A stretch of DNA of 64,000 nucleotides from Aphidius gifuensis (GCF_014905175.1 NC_057788.1:20926154-20990153), one strand, 5' to 3'. Counted from the first letter of the stretch, positions 49,010-62,594 are shown. The notes: generated by a model not told the origin, from the sequence alone. Numbers and translations are program-made.

Positions 49010-50105
49010 TTTTGATAAATTATATATTTTATTTTGACAGTTGTGTATTTACTTTAACAACATAACCAACAAAATGATTAATAATAATATTTTTTTTTAC
49101 TATCTTATCAATAAACAGATGAGAATTTTTGTTGTTAATTTATATTAAAAATTGAAGAGTTATATCTATCACTCAAGAAGACTAGAGACCTATTTAGTCT
49201 CTATCACTAAAAGCTTGTCAAATTTATTATCTCTCTTTGACTACGTTTATTGACACAACACAAGATAAAGCTATCTATTACTATTTACTACAACTATTTG
49301 AAAAATAGATAAGACTGTTATATCTTGGAAGAATTTGGCTGTATTTCTATGATCAACAAACTTGTTATTTTTTAAATTAAATAAAATTCACAACAACATT
49401 TATTACAAACAAATTTTTTTATTATCCAATTACTATCATCAAATATATTTCTAAATAAATGCATTTGAAAAAAAATCTTATCACTTAATTACAAAAATGA
49501 AATTCATTCTTAAAACTAGTCATGAAAAATTGCTCTTTTTTTTTTTTAATTAATATTTGTTCATTTAAATTGCATATACTGATTTAAAAATATTTTTTTT
49601 TCCATTTTTTAATATCCAAATTTATTATTTTTTCTTTTATAATATCGTTATAAAATAATTAATTACATTTGGATATAAAAATTTTTACTCTACAAATTAT
49701 TATATTGATAAATTTAAATAAAAAAAAATCTCATTTCTTTTTACAATTCATGTTTCAGTGCTATACAATTGTTAAATTTATTTTTTTTGTTTTTTTAATT
49801 TCCCTCGAAATATTATAACCAAGTTAAGATTATTAAAATTTTTTTCTATGAAAAAAAAATTTACGTAATTTTGTTTGTTTTTAAAACAATTGTCTTTTCT
49901 CTTTTTTTTTTTTTTTTGTCGAATATTCTCCACTAATCGACACGACATATAGATTTTTTTTTATTGCAAACATCAATGTCTCTTGAATTATTTATTTTAT
50001 CAAAAAATGTCTTTTAAAATTAACAGATATTGTCCACTTGAAATTGTTTTTTGTTTTTAACGTGTTTTTATACAAACAAAAATAAAATTTTAAATATATT
50101 TTTGT
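49010..50105. other. Intergenic: gdl promoter side and LBR 3' flank
   Basis: No gene is seen. The stretch is AT-rich with T-runs, likely the gdl 5' flank (49010-49300) and the 3' UTR/flank of LBR on the minus strand. Confidence 0.4.
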
Positions 50106-52983
50106 TTAATAAACACGATTGATGACCATAGATTTGGCTCGTAAACAATACTGCTCCCAAGCAGCACCATACCTTTTTCTACAACGTGAATTATCACGAT
50201 ATGCTCGATGAAGTAAAATAATTGTACAACAAATTGCAGAGAAATATGGTAAAACATCATTTGTAAATAATGAAATACTTGCAATTGACCAATGCATTAT
50301 AATGTCACCAAAATAATTTGGATGTCTCAATAATCCCCAAAAGCCAGATGTTATTAATTTTTTTCCACGTGGTGTTAATATTGTTTCCAATTCTGTTGAC
50401 ATTAATATATAAAAAATTAGCACAACATTGTGATATTCAAATGTTTATTAAATAATATACTTACTTGAGACAGATGGAGCATATGGATTTCTACGAAATT
50501 CATCTTTTTGTGAGTTACTGATTCGATAAATAATATATCCAATGAAAAAGAACAAGCTCAAAGCTGCAAGTTCATATGCAGGCTTGTTGACTCTGGAAAA
50601 AAATAAATTAATCATAATAATTTTACTTAAAATAAATCAACAAATCAATTGATAGGTATGCTTTTTTTTTAAACTTACTTTTGATAATAGATGTATCTTG
50701 TTGTTAAAGTTGCCAAAAATGGATAAAGTAAATTACAAACACAAAGCATATATCCAGTACCTTCATATAAAAATTTAAAGCTTGTCAAACATCTTGATTC
50801 AAATATCAGTGAATCAATGAAATACCAAGTTTGTAATCCTGCTACAACAAGTAATGTTGCATTAACATCTTTTATTGTATCTAGATTTATACCCTCCAAG
50901 CTTTTTAAAATAAAAGCAGTATTAATCAGTATCTAAAAACCATGAAATAAATCATCAATGCAATCATCAACAACATTAAATAGCTACGAAAAATTTCTAT
51001 ATAATTAAATAAACTTACAGCTCCAATGAGACCAGTTCTTGTTAAAACAATTTTAAAATCAAATTTTCCAAATCTTGGATTAATTTCACGTCCTTGCCAA
51101 AAATCATAAATGAAATTATCAGTTGAACCATAAATATTGAGAGCAGCAACAGATGCTTTTCCAGCTTTGACATATAACAATATTGATATTAATGTTCCAA
51201 ATATCCAACCACTGATAGAAAGTTTAAGAATTGATTTGATTATCCAATCACTTATTTTGTATGAATAATATTCAGCAGTTCCATAAGCAATTAATAATAT
51301 AATCAATGTGATGAATCCATTGATACGATACTGAAGTCGTGCTATTTTATTTTGTTGTCCATCAATTAGTCTACCAATTGGTATCAATGAAATCAATCCA
51401 ATGACAGTTATTAGTCCAAAATATCCAATTGTTGGATAAATATTAAAATATGTTTGCCATTTTATTGGCAAACGAAATTGTCCAATTGTACATTTATTAT
51501 TGGAGCAGGCAATTTGTGATAAAATTATAATAAATGGTATGATTATTGTAAGGCACATTACTCCAAACCAACCACCCCATTCTTGTGGTTTACTAATAAG
51601 TTCAATTTCTTTTTTTGTTTTTTCAATTGTCGTTGATGAATCTGGCAGTGCTTCTTCTTCATAATGCAATAATTTTTGAAGATCCTGAATAACATTTAAA
51701 ATTATTTTTATTAAATCTATTGCTCTAACAATATACTACTTATTTCTACTTTAAATTTACATCATCATTGTTCTTTGAAATAATTATTTATTTACAACGA
51801 TGATAATTAACAAAATAAAACGAAAATTTTCAATGAATTATTTACCTGATCACGTTGAACAGAAAAACCTCTTTCACCTTTGTCTGTCAAATAATCATAC
51901 ATAATACTTTTACGTTCAACAGGAAGTGATGCTGCACGATCAATACCTCTAATTGATGATGTTTTATCATTTTTCATCATTGATAAAATACGTGTTGATC
52001 TTCTTGTTGCAACTGAAGGTTCTTTTATTCTTGCATTAAGAGGAATAAGCTCTGTAACATCATCAGTTTCATTGATATTTTCAGTATCTGTTTTAGATAC
52101 TTCAACTGGTTTATCTGTTGATAAATAAACAAAACAAAAATTACCAATTAAATAAAATAGCTTATCTTATAAGTATATTATTTATTTTTATCAATTTACC
52201 TGTATCATCTTGTTGATTTAATTTTTGTGTAGTTCTTACAACTCTTGTAACTTTTCTAGCACTAGCAAGTTTTGGTGATCTTCCTGGTGATCTACGACTC
52301 GGTGATCTACGACTAGGTGATCTTCCTGGTGATCTACGACTTGTTGATCTTCTACTTGGTGATTTTCTTGACGGAGTTCTTCTCGTACGTGGTCTAGTTG
52401 CACTTCTTGACGGTCTTTCCGGCTATTAAATAATTCAAATAATCATTAACAATATATTTTTTTCAAGCACATTATATTCAACCATGTTTTCAATTCATAC
52501 ATAGGGGGTAAAATAGAAAGCATAACCTTCCCTCCCCTTTACGCTATCTCGTGTAAAATAAACAGAAATACTTTCCCTCCAAAATGCAAACAAATTATTT
52601 CACAATTAAATTCAATTTACTCTGTTATATTTATCGTTAATAATTAATTTTTTTTTTTAATAATTAATTCATCATAAACAATAATGAAAAAAACAGCATT
52701 ATTTTGTTTATTATTATGGTAAAAAAAAGGGGGTTACCAAACATGTGTATCCTTCCGGCATCATAAACATGCATGAAACATTTTTACCAAAAATTTATAT
52801 TCGTTTTTTTAGACTAATTGTTTTAATGCTTACCTGAATATTATATTCAGCTACAGAATGTTCAGCACCACCCTCAAATTGTATTCTATATTCATCACCA
52901 GTTATTTCCAATATTTTACCTTTTTGGAATTCCTCATCATTTGGTGGCTTTGCCAGGACTTCTTCTCCCTCATAAAACTTCAT
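50106..52983 (-). CDS. LBR: Lamin B receptor / C-14 sterol reductase family
   Basis: Seven minus-strand exons: 52983-52834, 52422-52200, 52114-51846, 51684-51019, 50893-50679, 50592-50465, 50392-50106; 645 aa. The N-terminus is a Tudor domain (FYEGEEVLAKPPND ... YRIQFEGGAEHSV). It is followed by an Arg/Ser repeat region (SRRSPGRSPSRRSPSRRSPG) that in LBR binds chromatin and lamina. Then come several membrane segments and the sterol-reductase C-terminus with LLRHPNYFGD and RCRKRYGAAWEQYC. It is an inner nuclear membrane protein; insect LBRs generally lack sterol reductase activity (known from Drosophila). The exon 4/5 join is the least certain: phase requires the acceptor TTGGAG|GGT at 50893, and sequence between looks partly coding (YLMLLMIALMIYFM). 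Confidence 0.9.
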
Positions 52984-53910
52984 TATTTCTATATAGAAAA
53001 AAAATTAAAAAAACACAATTAACACGTTAGCATATTTATTTGCAAAAGCTCATTAATTTTATTTTTAGAAAAACAATTAAACATTGAAAGAAAAACAAAA
53101 AAAAAAAGCTAAATAAAAATTTTTAAAAAAGTATAAACAATATTTTTTGTTGTTTGTTTGTTTGGCTTTTTTTTTTTAAATTTGTTTTGTACCTTATTTT
53201 ATTATTAATTTCACTGGTTTATATATTGGTTTTTATTATTCAACACACAACTGTCGACATTAACGTGAAGCTTGCTGAGAATGCATTTACTTTAGGTTAT
53301 AATTAACAAATTATAAAAAATACTGTTTTTTTTTTTAACATTGAGGGATGCCAAATGCATCAGCATCAATCGGCATGGACGCCGTAAATTCCAGTGTGTT
53401 CACAAAACCATATAGAGAAAAAAAAAAAAATAAAAAAAAAAAAGCCATGTTTTTAAGGTTTTTCATTGGTTGAATAAAATGTATATGAGTGTATATGAGA
53501 GTGTGTTCGAAAAATTCAATATGGCCAACCGATAAATGACACTTGGGCGCGTGTTTTGTATTTACCATTTAGAATTTGTAATTCATCGAAAATGTCTGAC
53601 AATTAGTCAATAGAAATTAAGCATTTTTTTTTAAATTTAATTATTAATATTAAATAAACCATTTGTTAATAATAATATTAAAAATATTGGGCAATTTATT
53701 TTGATTTATTTTAAGGCTCCAGTGGATAAAAATTTCCAACAAAAAAAAAGAGAGAGGGATGCGCAGTTTGGATTTGCGCAGTTTCTATCTCTCTTGACGG
53801 TTTTAAAAATATATATATTTTTTTTAACGGTTAATAAGTAGCAAAAAAAAAGTCACTTAATAATATATATTTGAAAAAAAAATAATTAGAAAGTTTTTCT
53901 TTTGAAGATC
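52984..53910. promoter_or_regulatory. Divergent promoter region of LBR and the HSF2BP-like gene
   Basis: About 930 bp between the two divergent starts. It contains two GCGCAGTTT words (53761 and 53776) between GAGAGAG and CTCTCT tracts. A less AT-rich patch at 53340-53570 may be an untranslated exon or core promoter. No gene is seen. Confidence 0.45.
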
Positions 53911-55321
53911 ATGGATGATGATATACTTCAAAAAGCCAAAGACTTGGTGGGTTAAAAAAAAATATATTAAAATTTGAAAAATAGTATTTAATGATATTTT
54001 GTTAATTTTTTTCCATTGCAGCTGATAGAAGATGATTCAATTGACAAGGTTGAACAAGTCCAGATTAAAATTGATAATTTTCTGGATGTTATTAAAGAAA
54101 AAATTATAGAAACATCAGTTGATTGTGACATTGACAAGGTTTATGATGAAATGAAAGAGTTTATGGCAAAGTTTTACGATGTCCAGACACTTTTGATAAA
54201 TTCAAGAAATGGTAAAATTATTATTAATAATTTGTAGATTAATAGCTAATTTAAATTTATTATTTGACAGAAAGTTGTAAAAAAGTTGTTGAACTGGAGG
54301 CAAAATACAGTCAATTGTATAAAAAATGGCAACAAGAACAAATGAAAGCTCAAGAATTACAAAATACAAATAGAGAATTGTCACAAGAGGTACATTAATA
54401 TAATTAATTATTTTTGACATTTACTAAACTAATTTAATTTTTAGCTACAAAGTCAAAATAAATTTTCAACCAATATGGGATCAGTCACCAGTAATTTATT
54501 ATGTTTATCATCAAAAGTATCACAAATGGTTAAACTTTGGTTAACAGAGGTAAAGAAAAAACTAAAAAAAACATTAAAAATAAATTATTAATGTTGTTTT
54601 TTGTTGTACAACAGGATCCAAAAAAAGTTGGTGAATTATTTGTTACAACATCAACAATATTAGCAAGTTTTATCACATATTTTAGTGATGAATATCCAGA
54701 AGCAAATTGTGATGATTTTCATCTTGTTAAATCATTACTTGGAACAGTATCAAATATATCATCAATAACATTGGGTCGTAGTTTTATGACAACACATCCT
54801 GATGGACAAAAATTAACAGCTCAAATAATTCAAGTTATTCATAAAGTTCCTGAAATACCATCTGGTATTACAATGAAAAAGTAAATGTATTAATCATTAT
54901 TGGTTATTAAATTTAAACTAATAATCATTTTTATTTTAGATTATTGATATCAATTATTTACAATGTAAGTCTTGCACAACCAGGTCTACCATTTTTAATA
55001 CATCACAAAGTTTACAATGTCATTCCAAATTGTCTGACTGATTCAACTCTAGATGTTGATAAAAAATTACAATTAAAAGCTCTACATCTTTTACAATCTT
55101 TGACATTTGATTTAAAAGATTTTTCGTTATTAGAATTAATATTATCATCAATACCACGTGAGACTATTGAAGGCTTAACAAAATCAGATAATAGTCATGT
55201 TGCTAAAGCTGCTGATGAAATATTAGTTAATATAAAAAAATGTCATGAATATGCTGATACAGTAAGTAATGTATCAAGTAAAAGAACATTGGATCATTAT
55301 GCTGATGATAAATATTTTTAA
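53911..55321 (+). CDS. HSF2BP: HSF2BP (MEILB2)-like meiotic protein
   Basis: Six exons: 53911-53946, 54022-54211, 54271-54389, 54445-54549, 54615-54880, 54940-55321; phases agree and give 365 aa. The N-terminal half is a coiled coil (ELEAKYSQLYKKWQQEQMKA). The C-terminal half is an all-helical ARM-like domain with LGTVSNISSITLGRSF, LLISIIYNVSLAQPGL and LQLKALHLLQSLTFDLKDFS in the order found in vertebrate HSF2BP. In mammals HSF2BP/MEILB2 binds BRCA2 and brings recombinases to meiotic breaks; the same role here is inference. Identification rests on pattern matching from memory, and the length is close to the family. Confidence 0.78.
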
Positions 55322-55501
55322 ATACATAATACAAAGAAAAAAAAACATCAACAACCAAGATTATTTAACAAAAACAATAATCAACTATTTTTTTTTTTAT
55401 ATATACATATAAGTTTATATTGCTGTTAATTATAATTGTACGATAAATTATTGGCAAATTGGTTGATTAAAAATGAGGGCTTTTTATCGCGCGTGCTCAT
55501 G

Positions 55502-55682
55502 AAAATATATTTATTTTAAGTGGGAGTAATAGAAGCTGGGTAGCCAAGGCATTTGTGAAAAGTATAACAGTTTTCGAGGACGCCAGGAAGGAACAGAAGG
55601 CGACGGCCGGCGTCGGTTTATTGATCCCGGGGCGCTGCGGCGCTACCCAACCGCGGGATCGTCCACTAAAATAACCCAATAA
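55502..55682 (+). ncRNA. GC-rich structured island, candidate RNA gene
   Basis: A sharply bounded GC-rich patch in AT-rich DNA. A terminal stem (55514-55524 with 55662-55671: TTTTAAGTGGG / TCCACTAAAA, one bulge) encloses a 7-bp stem (GATCCCG 55623-55629 / CGGGATC 55654-55660) and a 5-bp hairpin (CGACG 55601-55605 / CGTCG 55611-55615). A TATA-like AAAATATATTTA (55502-55513) lies at the left edge, and T-runs follow at about 55780-55795. No convincing frame on either strand. Immediately 3' of the stem is ATAACCCAATAA (55671-55682), a period-8 word complementary to TTATTGGG repeats. Strand and identity are unproven. Confidence 0.45.
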
Positions 55683-56084
55683 AAAAATAAAAAATTATTA
55701 AACAATTAACTATAATTTAATATTAATAAAACTAAAAAATAAATTTTCATCGTGTGTTAAAAAGGTGATGATAAATTTTTCTTTTTTTCTTTTTTCTCTG
55801 AAAAAAAAAATTCTCTGAGCTTTTATTTAATAATAATAATTATTGTAATTTTTTATTAACCATTATTGACGAATAATAGTGATGAATTAATAACAAGTGT
55901 TAATTTATTTTTAATTTTTTTTTTAAGAAATAATTTTAAAAGCCTTGTAGATGTAAATTATTATTTTTTAAATTATTATTTTTGACCAAAAGTGTCTTGG
56001 GTGACAAAGTTCGATAGATAATTTAATTGCTGGTGAGATTAATAATAATAATAATAATAAACAAAAATAAGGATTGAAGGTGAA

Positions 56085-56177
56085 ATGGGCCCGACAAGCA
56101 GTCGTGAGGATCAGTACGAGGAGCCACTTGGTGACGATGATGGCCTACAAATAAGATCTCGTCCCAATTCAACTGCT
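56085..56177 (+). CDS. Candidate first coding exon A of the SLC16 transporter
   Basis: ATG at 56085 opens a 31-codon frame (MGPTSSREDQYEEPLGDDDG, then LQIRSRPNSTA) that stops exactly at a strong GTGAGT donor in phase 0. It is less AT-rich than its surroundings. Phase 0 matches the acceptor of the shared exon at 63622. The peptide is acidic and cytoplasmic-type, as expected ahead of the first membrane segment. It could instead belong to a different downstream gene beyond this window. Confidence 0.55.
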
Positions 56178-58426
56178 GTGAGTTTTATAAATTATTAATA
56201 ATTATCATGTTTATTATATATTTATAATTATCTATTATTTATTTTAGATTTATTAAAATAGCTACAATTTCATCATCATCATCAGCATCATTTAAATTAA
56301 CTATAATTATTTTTTATTGATTTTCAAGCATTCTTTATATTTTTAATTTAAAAAAAATAGCATTTTTAATATTATTTCGTTCATCTTCACTTGGTCCTGA
56401 ATTAAATCTTGAAAAATTAATATAAATTTAGATTAAAATGCTAAATGACAAGTATTTTTTAATTAAAAAATAAAATTAAAATTGAATAGAAATTATTTCT
56501 ATGATTATTTGAGTAATATATATATTGAGACAAATTACATGTTGAAATGACAATATGGACGTGATTGTTTGTGAATTTGTACAATAGTATAATGCATATT
56601 TTTTTTAAATTGTAGAAAAAGCTGCAATTGAAGGGAGCTTTTATGTTGTCGGTGATTCACACTGAATCGATATTGTCCTCTTGGCTTTTTATATACGTCA
56701 TGACGTCAAACGAAACACCGTATACACATAAGCTTTACTCTAATTTTTTTTTTATTTTTATTTTCTTTGTTTTATTTTTTTTAAATGGTAATTGCACGTA
56801 ACAATCTCATAATGACACGATAAATAGCGTGTGTTCTCATTCACTCCTATTTTTTTTTTCGTGTTTTTAATGGTAATTTTACAAGCAATGATGGAAAAAC
56901 TACACGTCATATAAATGCTTAACATTATCCTGGCAATATGATTTAAAAAAATATAAAAACAAAAAGAATTTAAACTTGTATAAAATAAATGTCGAACTTA
57001 TTTATGAGTGTCAAGCAATTATTGTTATTTGGATGAAAATATTCTGAACATAAATCATCTTTGCGATAAATAATTTCCTTGATAAAAAAATTAACATCCT
57101 GGAATGTGTAATGATATAAAAAAATATGAGGAATTAATATTTATCATTATAAAAATTATAAAAGCACAGTAACATGTAAACATAATGATTCAATGACTAT
57201 TTAAAATGTTTAAAAAAAATTATCATGACAAGAGTATATATGAAAAAAATAAATAAATAAATATTGCATTTAATAATTTATTTATTTTTTTAAATTTACT
57301 ATTATCATACATGTTGGATAAATTGAAAATTAATTAATTTAAAAATAAATTAATTAATCATCGTATTGTAATGACTCAATGTTATTATTATTTCAAATTT
57401 AATTTTTTTAATATTTACCTTTAAAATATTCTATGAAATGTTTGCTTTTTTTTATTTTATTTTTTTGAATTTATTATTATATATTATTGCCAAGATAATT
57501 ATTAAACATTTTCGGATAAATATGTAATTTATTTATTTTTTATTTGCTAGTGGAGATATTTTTGTTGTGCCATATAATTTTTATACTTTGGTATCTTTTG
57601 TTGAGGATATTGTGGCCAGGATATTCATATAAATTAATCAAACATAAAATAATATTTGAAAAAAAAATGATTTAATTCATTTTTTTTTATTAAAATAAAT
57701 CATTTATTAAAAAATGATTTTATTAATTTAAAGATAAATTGTTTACATTGCATGCATATTTATATGCATAAGCGTATAATTTTCTTTGTTACATCTTCAA
57801 TTATCTTGTATGATGATCACCACTCTAGAGAGGATGATGACTAATAACAACGATAAGTGTAGGCACAGTATATACAGTGGACACGATTTTTATATATATG
57901 TGTATTATTGTATCATGTTGTTTATAAGCATATCAGACAAACGATGACGATGTTGTTGGTGTAAATGAATGGTCAGGAGAGACGGATGAGACGGATGATG
58001 ATGACGAAGTAGAAAAAAAAAAAATTGGAAAAAAAAAAATTTATTAAATCGAAAAAGAAAAAAAAAGAGTGGGGAATGTTACAACTTACATATTGGGATG
58101 GTATACTGCATACGACTGTTAGTGATAATAAGTATCTACATCGATATTGACGATATATTTCAACTTGAAAAAAAAAATTAGTTATACTCAGTAGTTTGTC
58201 GAATAAAAAACGTAACATAATAATTTTAGTTAAAAAATGTTTTTTTAAACGTGTGTTACTGTGAGAGTTTATTTGTATACGTGTATGTGATTATTAGTTT
58301 TAATCAGAAGCTTTTCTTGTTCACTTGATTAAGCACGTGTCATTTTTTTTTTTTTTTTAAATTACTTTATATACTTTTATAAATTATTCGCGCGCTAGCA
58401 ATTTAATATATAAATATCAAATTAAA

Positions 58427-58444
58427 ATGCGACGAAAAAACAAG
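58427..58444 (+). CDS. Candidate first coding exon B of the SLC16 transporter
   Basis: ATG CGA CGA AAA AAC AAG, directly followed by a consensus GTATGT donor, phase 0. Only six codons, so evidence is limited to the ATG-donor-phase combination and a preceding local rise in GC (CGCGCGCTAGC). It fits as an alternative start but could be chance. Confidence 0.3.
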
Positions 58445-61400
58445 GTATGTTTGCTTTTTTTTTCTTAAATTTTTTTATTCAAGAAATTAAATATTTTTCT
58501 GCTAGTAAAAGTTTATAATAATTTTGTTTTTATCAAATTTAAATATGTGGTTTTTCAAGTTTTTATTTAAATTTGAAATTTGAAATATTTTGGTTGAGCA
58601 GAATAAATTTGTATTAAATTTTTTTTTTCATTTGATACTTTGAATTTAAAAGAAGCAGAATTGGATAGCCTATTGAGTAAATTTTTTATAGAATAATAAA
58701 ATTATAATTGATATTGAAAGAGAAAAAGAAGGAAAAAAAAAAAATTAAATCAAAGGTCGAAAAGAGTGAGTTAGGAATTTGTTATAGAATCTTAAGCTGA
58801 CACGTTGATATTTTTTTATTTTAAAAAATTATTATTATCGTTAATCTTTGATTTTTGATTATTGGAGGAAGAAATTTATAGGTAGATTTATAAATACCGG
58901 GGTCAACGTTTTTATATAAAGTCTGAAAGATAAAAAAAAAATCTATATACATGTGTATAATCAACAAGGCACTTGACAAGCTATTGAATGTGATATGACA
59001 ACGTTTTTTTTTTTTCTTTTAATTCGAGATTATAATCTGTGTTAAAAAAATATAAAAATTTGATAATAAAAAATGAAATATTAATTTTAAATTATTGTGA
59101 TAAACAAAAAATGTTAAAATCAAACTCAAGGGTAACCTGGCACTGTGTCAATTCTTAGAATTTTGAAAGACTGTATTTTTATTCGATTAATTATATATTG
59201 AAAATAAAAAAAATAGAAAAAATGATAAGCTAAAGTTTATTCTTATCTATAGACTGTATAACAATATCAACTTTCTAGGAAACTAAAAGAAAGAAAAAAA
59301 AAAAATTTCAATAGAAATTTTAAATATAAAAATACATTTAGGATATATATATTAATAATTTGATTGTAAAGTGGGAGAAATATTTATTCGATACGAATAT
59401 AAATTGATTTATTTGATTTAAAAAAAAAAATAATATTTGAAATTTATTTATCATAAGTGAACCAATTGATGTAATTTAATGTTTATAAAGTTTTTTGTTT
59501 AAATGCAGTGACATTATTAATTAAATATAGATTCAAAAGTATTTTTTTATATAATATAAATCCGATGATTTTTTAATTACAAGCTTTTTTTTTATTTCAA
59601 ATCATTTATTGACATAAAATAAAATTGATTATGATAACTGATTATAACTGTTCATTTGATTTGGCAAAAAAAAAAAAAATATTTATTTAATACGAGAAAA
59701 TTAATTGATATAAAATTTTAATAATTTTAGTTATTATTTTGATTATTATAATGAAATAACAAATGATATTTATTAAAATAATAATTTAAATAGTTGATTA
59801 ATTTATATTTGACTTTAAAAAAATGACTTTAAAGTTGATTAAAAATTATTTTAAAGTCATGTAAAGTCTTATTCACAGATTCAATAATTTATTGTATACA
59901 AATAAATTGATTCATTTGATTTTTACAAAAAATATTAATTTGACAAAAATAAAATTTATTCAACACAAACAAAATTAATTAGCTGACTTTGAATTGCAAG
60001 GTTTTTTGTTTTTTGCTTATTCGACATAAATATGAAAATTATTTTTTTGAAATATTGATTTATTTGTGGTAAATAAAATTTTATTTTAAATGATAAAAAT
60101 AAATTTTAAAAATCTATATACTCAAATTTAATTTTTTTTGTATTATAATTTTTATAAAAATCTTTAAACTACAATTCATTAAATAAATCATGAATATTCA
60201 ATTAATTTTCTCTAGTGTTCCATGTACAAATAATAATTTATCTTCTTTAAACATTAAATTTATTCAAAATACAAATAAATCTTTACTTTGTTGTAAAAAC
60301 TGTTCAAATATATATAATTCTTTTCTATTAGTATTCACACAGCCATAAAATTTATCCGTCAAACAGAAGTTAAAACTTGATAAAATTTCATAACATTACA
60401 AGTATACAAATATAAACATAATAATTGTTACTCTCGAGCAAGCCTCGATGAATTTTAATTGGCAGTTATCTAATTTATTCATAAAACAAATGATTCTCAA
60501 ATGTCTACAATTCTATTCCACTCAATTAAAAATGAAAAATTATAAAATTTAATAGCTTAACAAGCACAATATTGTTTAATCTACCGAAAATAAAAATAAA
60601 TAAAAAAACTTGAATACTAAAAAATCAACTTAATTGTCCGTCATTAAAATAAATTATACCAAATTATTTAACCCCCATTAAACAATATTCCAACGACAAA
60701 AAAAAAAAGCATTAAAATTTTTTTTCAAATCTCATTTCTAATAAAAAAACATCTTTAAATTATGCAAATGTTTTTTTTTTTTTTTTCAAATGTCTAAGTC
60801 TCTTGATGATTCTGTCGAAAAAAAAAAAAAAAAAAAAAATTAGAAATAGACAATTTCGAAATTTATAAATCAAGCATAAGTTGAAAATAAAAAAAAAATT
60901 AAAAGTTGCGCCATGATAAATTTATACCTGCTTCAATCTTATCTAAGAGAAAAAATTTTTTTTTATTTATTCTTACAAATGCATATATCGTTGATGATTT
61001 TAAAACGGGTCTTTACGTACAAGAAGTGTGTGAAGAAACGGTTTAATTTGTGATTCAACTATATATCTCTTTCTCTTTTATTTTTTTGTATTCGAGGACA
61101 TGGAGCAATACAAAAACTCTCGACACAGTAATCTCCTTGATCGAATGTTCGCGGGCATGTTTCTCAAGAGAGCGAGCAAGCAAGCTGATTGGTAGTTATC
61201 AAAAAATAGAGAGTGGGGATTCAAGAAAGAGAGAGAGAAACAAATAAACCGATTGAATCATACAACGACCAAAAAAAAAAAAAAAAAAGAAGGGGAACAA
61301 TAACAACAAGAGTAGGAGAAAATACTTGCTCTATTTTACAAGATGATTGGTTGAATTTTCACGCAGTGGGAAATGAAAATTCTAAAACAATAAAAGCGGG

Positions 61401-62396
61401 GGGAGAGACTAAAAAAAATCTAACACAAAAAAATAAAAATAGTAGGGGAAATTTGTGAAACGCGCGCGCAACGGCGTCTGGTTGTCGCGAGAGCAAGAAA
61501 ATATTTATTTTTTTTTTATTTTTTAGTTACTTATTCGGCATGCGTGTTCGGTGACTGTGGCGCTGGCATCAACCATCGAAACCAAAACATAAACCATTTA
61601 TTAAAAAAAAAAAAATAATAATAATAAAAACATTTTTACACACGACCATTAAATATTTTTCCTTTTTTAGAAAATATTTTGGACTTACAAAAAAAGCTCC
61701 ACCATTTTAAGAACAAATTGTATTTTTATTTTTTGGAGTAAAAAATTATTTGTTTGTATAATTTTCTTGGTATAATCAAGTCAGTGAAAAATTAAATAGC
61801 TCGCGTCGCAGTGGGTGTGTGTATAAATAAAAACAATAAAAAAAAAAAAGCGTATATTTATTAGCAAGATATATTTTTTTTGTTGAATAATTATAGAGTG
61901 TATATTTAAATTAAAAATAAGACGCAAGACAAAAAAAAAAGAAGGATATATAAAAATTGTCAAAAGTGTTTGAGGAAAATGTGGCTAGGGAGAGAGGGTT
62001 AGAAAAAAAAAGAAAATGTGCCGTGACAGTTTTACCGACGCACCAATGACTCGTGCGTTTATAGGAGGTACATTTCACATTAAATAGAAAAAAAAAAAAA
62101 AGAGAGAGAGAGAGCCCAATGAACTCACAAAGAGAACTTTGTCGAGTTTGAGTTCACTTTGGTATTTTCTCACAACAATTCACTATTCACGCTATTCACT
62201 CATCAAAAGACAAAATTAATAAAATAAAAAAAAAGCAGTGTTTAATTTATTTGTGTAATTGTGTAAAAAAAAAAAAGATTAAATTTATTTAGTGTTGGTG
62301 ATTAGAAAAAAAAAATAAGCATAAATTTCTAGTTGGTTTTTTTTTTCTAGTTTATATTTAATTTTCAATTGAAATAAATAAAATTAATTGTTGAAC

Positions 62397-62420
62397 ATGG
62401 CAGCTGACTACGACGAGTGA
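62397..62420 (+). promoter_or_regulatory. Upstream ORF with strong start context
   Basis: AACATGG gives a strong initiation context for a seven-residue frame (MAADYDE, stop). It lies about 100 bp before the start at 62523, in the likely 5' UTR. It may dampen translation of the isoform that uses exon C. Confidence 0.4.
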
Positions 62421-62522
62421 ATTTTGATGAATAATATTCTCTAATAAACATTAAAAATAGCAAATTAAATAAAAACAATAAATAAATTTTGTGTTTAATA
62501 GTTTTTAAAAAAAATTATAAAA

Positions 62523-62594
62523 ATGTCGAAAGTGTCATTAAACAAATCACAATATAGCCAGTATGGCTCCAAGCGTGTAAGAAAAATAAGCTCG
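62523..62594 (+). CDS. Candidate first coding exon C of the SLC16 transporter
   Basis: AAAATG at 62523 opens MSKVSLNKSQYSQYGSKR. Two phase-0 donors are possible: GTAAGA after 62576 or GTGGGT after 62594 (adding VRKISS). Either joins in frame to the acceptor before 63622. It lies about 1 kb upstream of the shared exon and next to a promoter-like region, which makes it the best-supported first exon. Confidence 0.6.

Noticed and set aside
55497..55679. 60-residue minus-strand frame over the GC-rich island
   Set aside because: The nested stems explain the composition better than coding, and no homolog or splice context is apparent.
55671..55682. Firm call of telomerase RNA
   Set aside because: Only 12 bases support a template, the position after the stem is atypical, and the host telomere repeat is unknown; reported as a hypothesis only.
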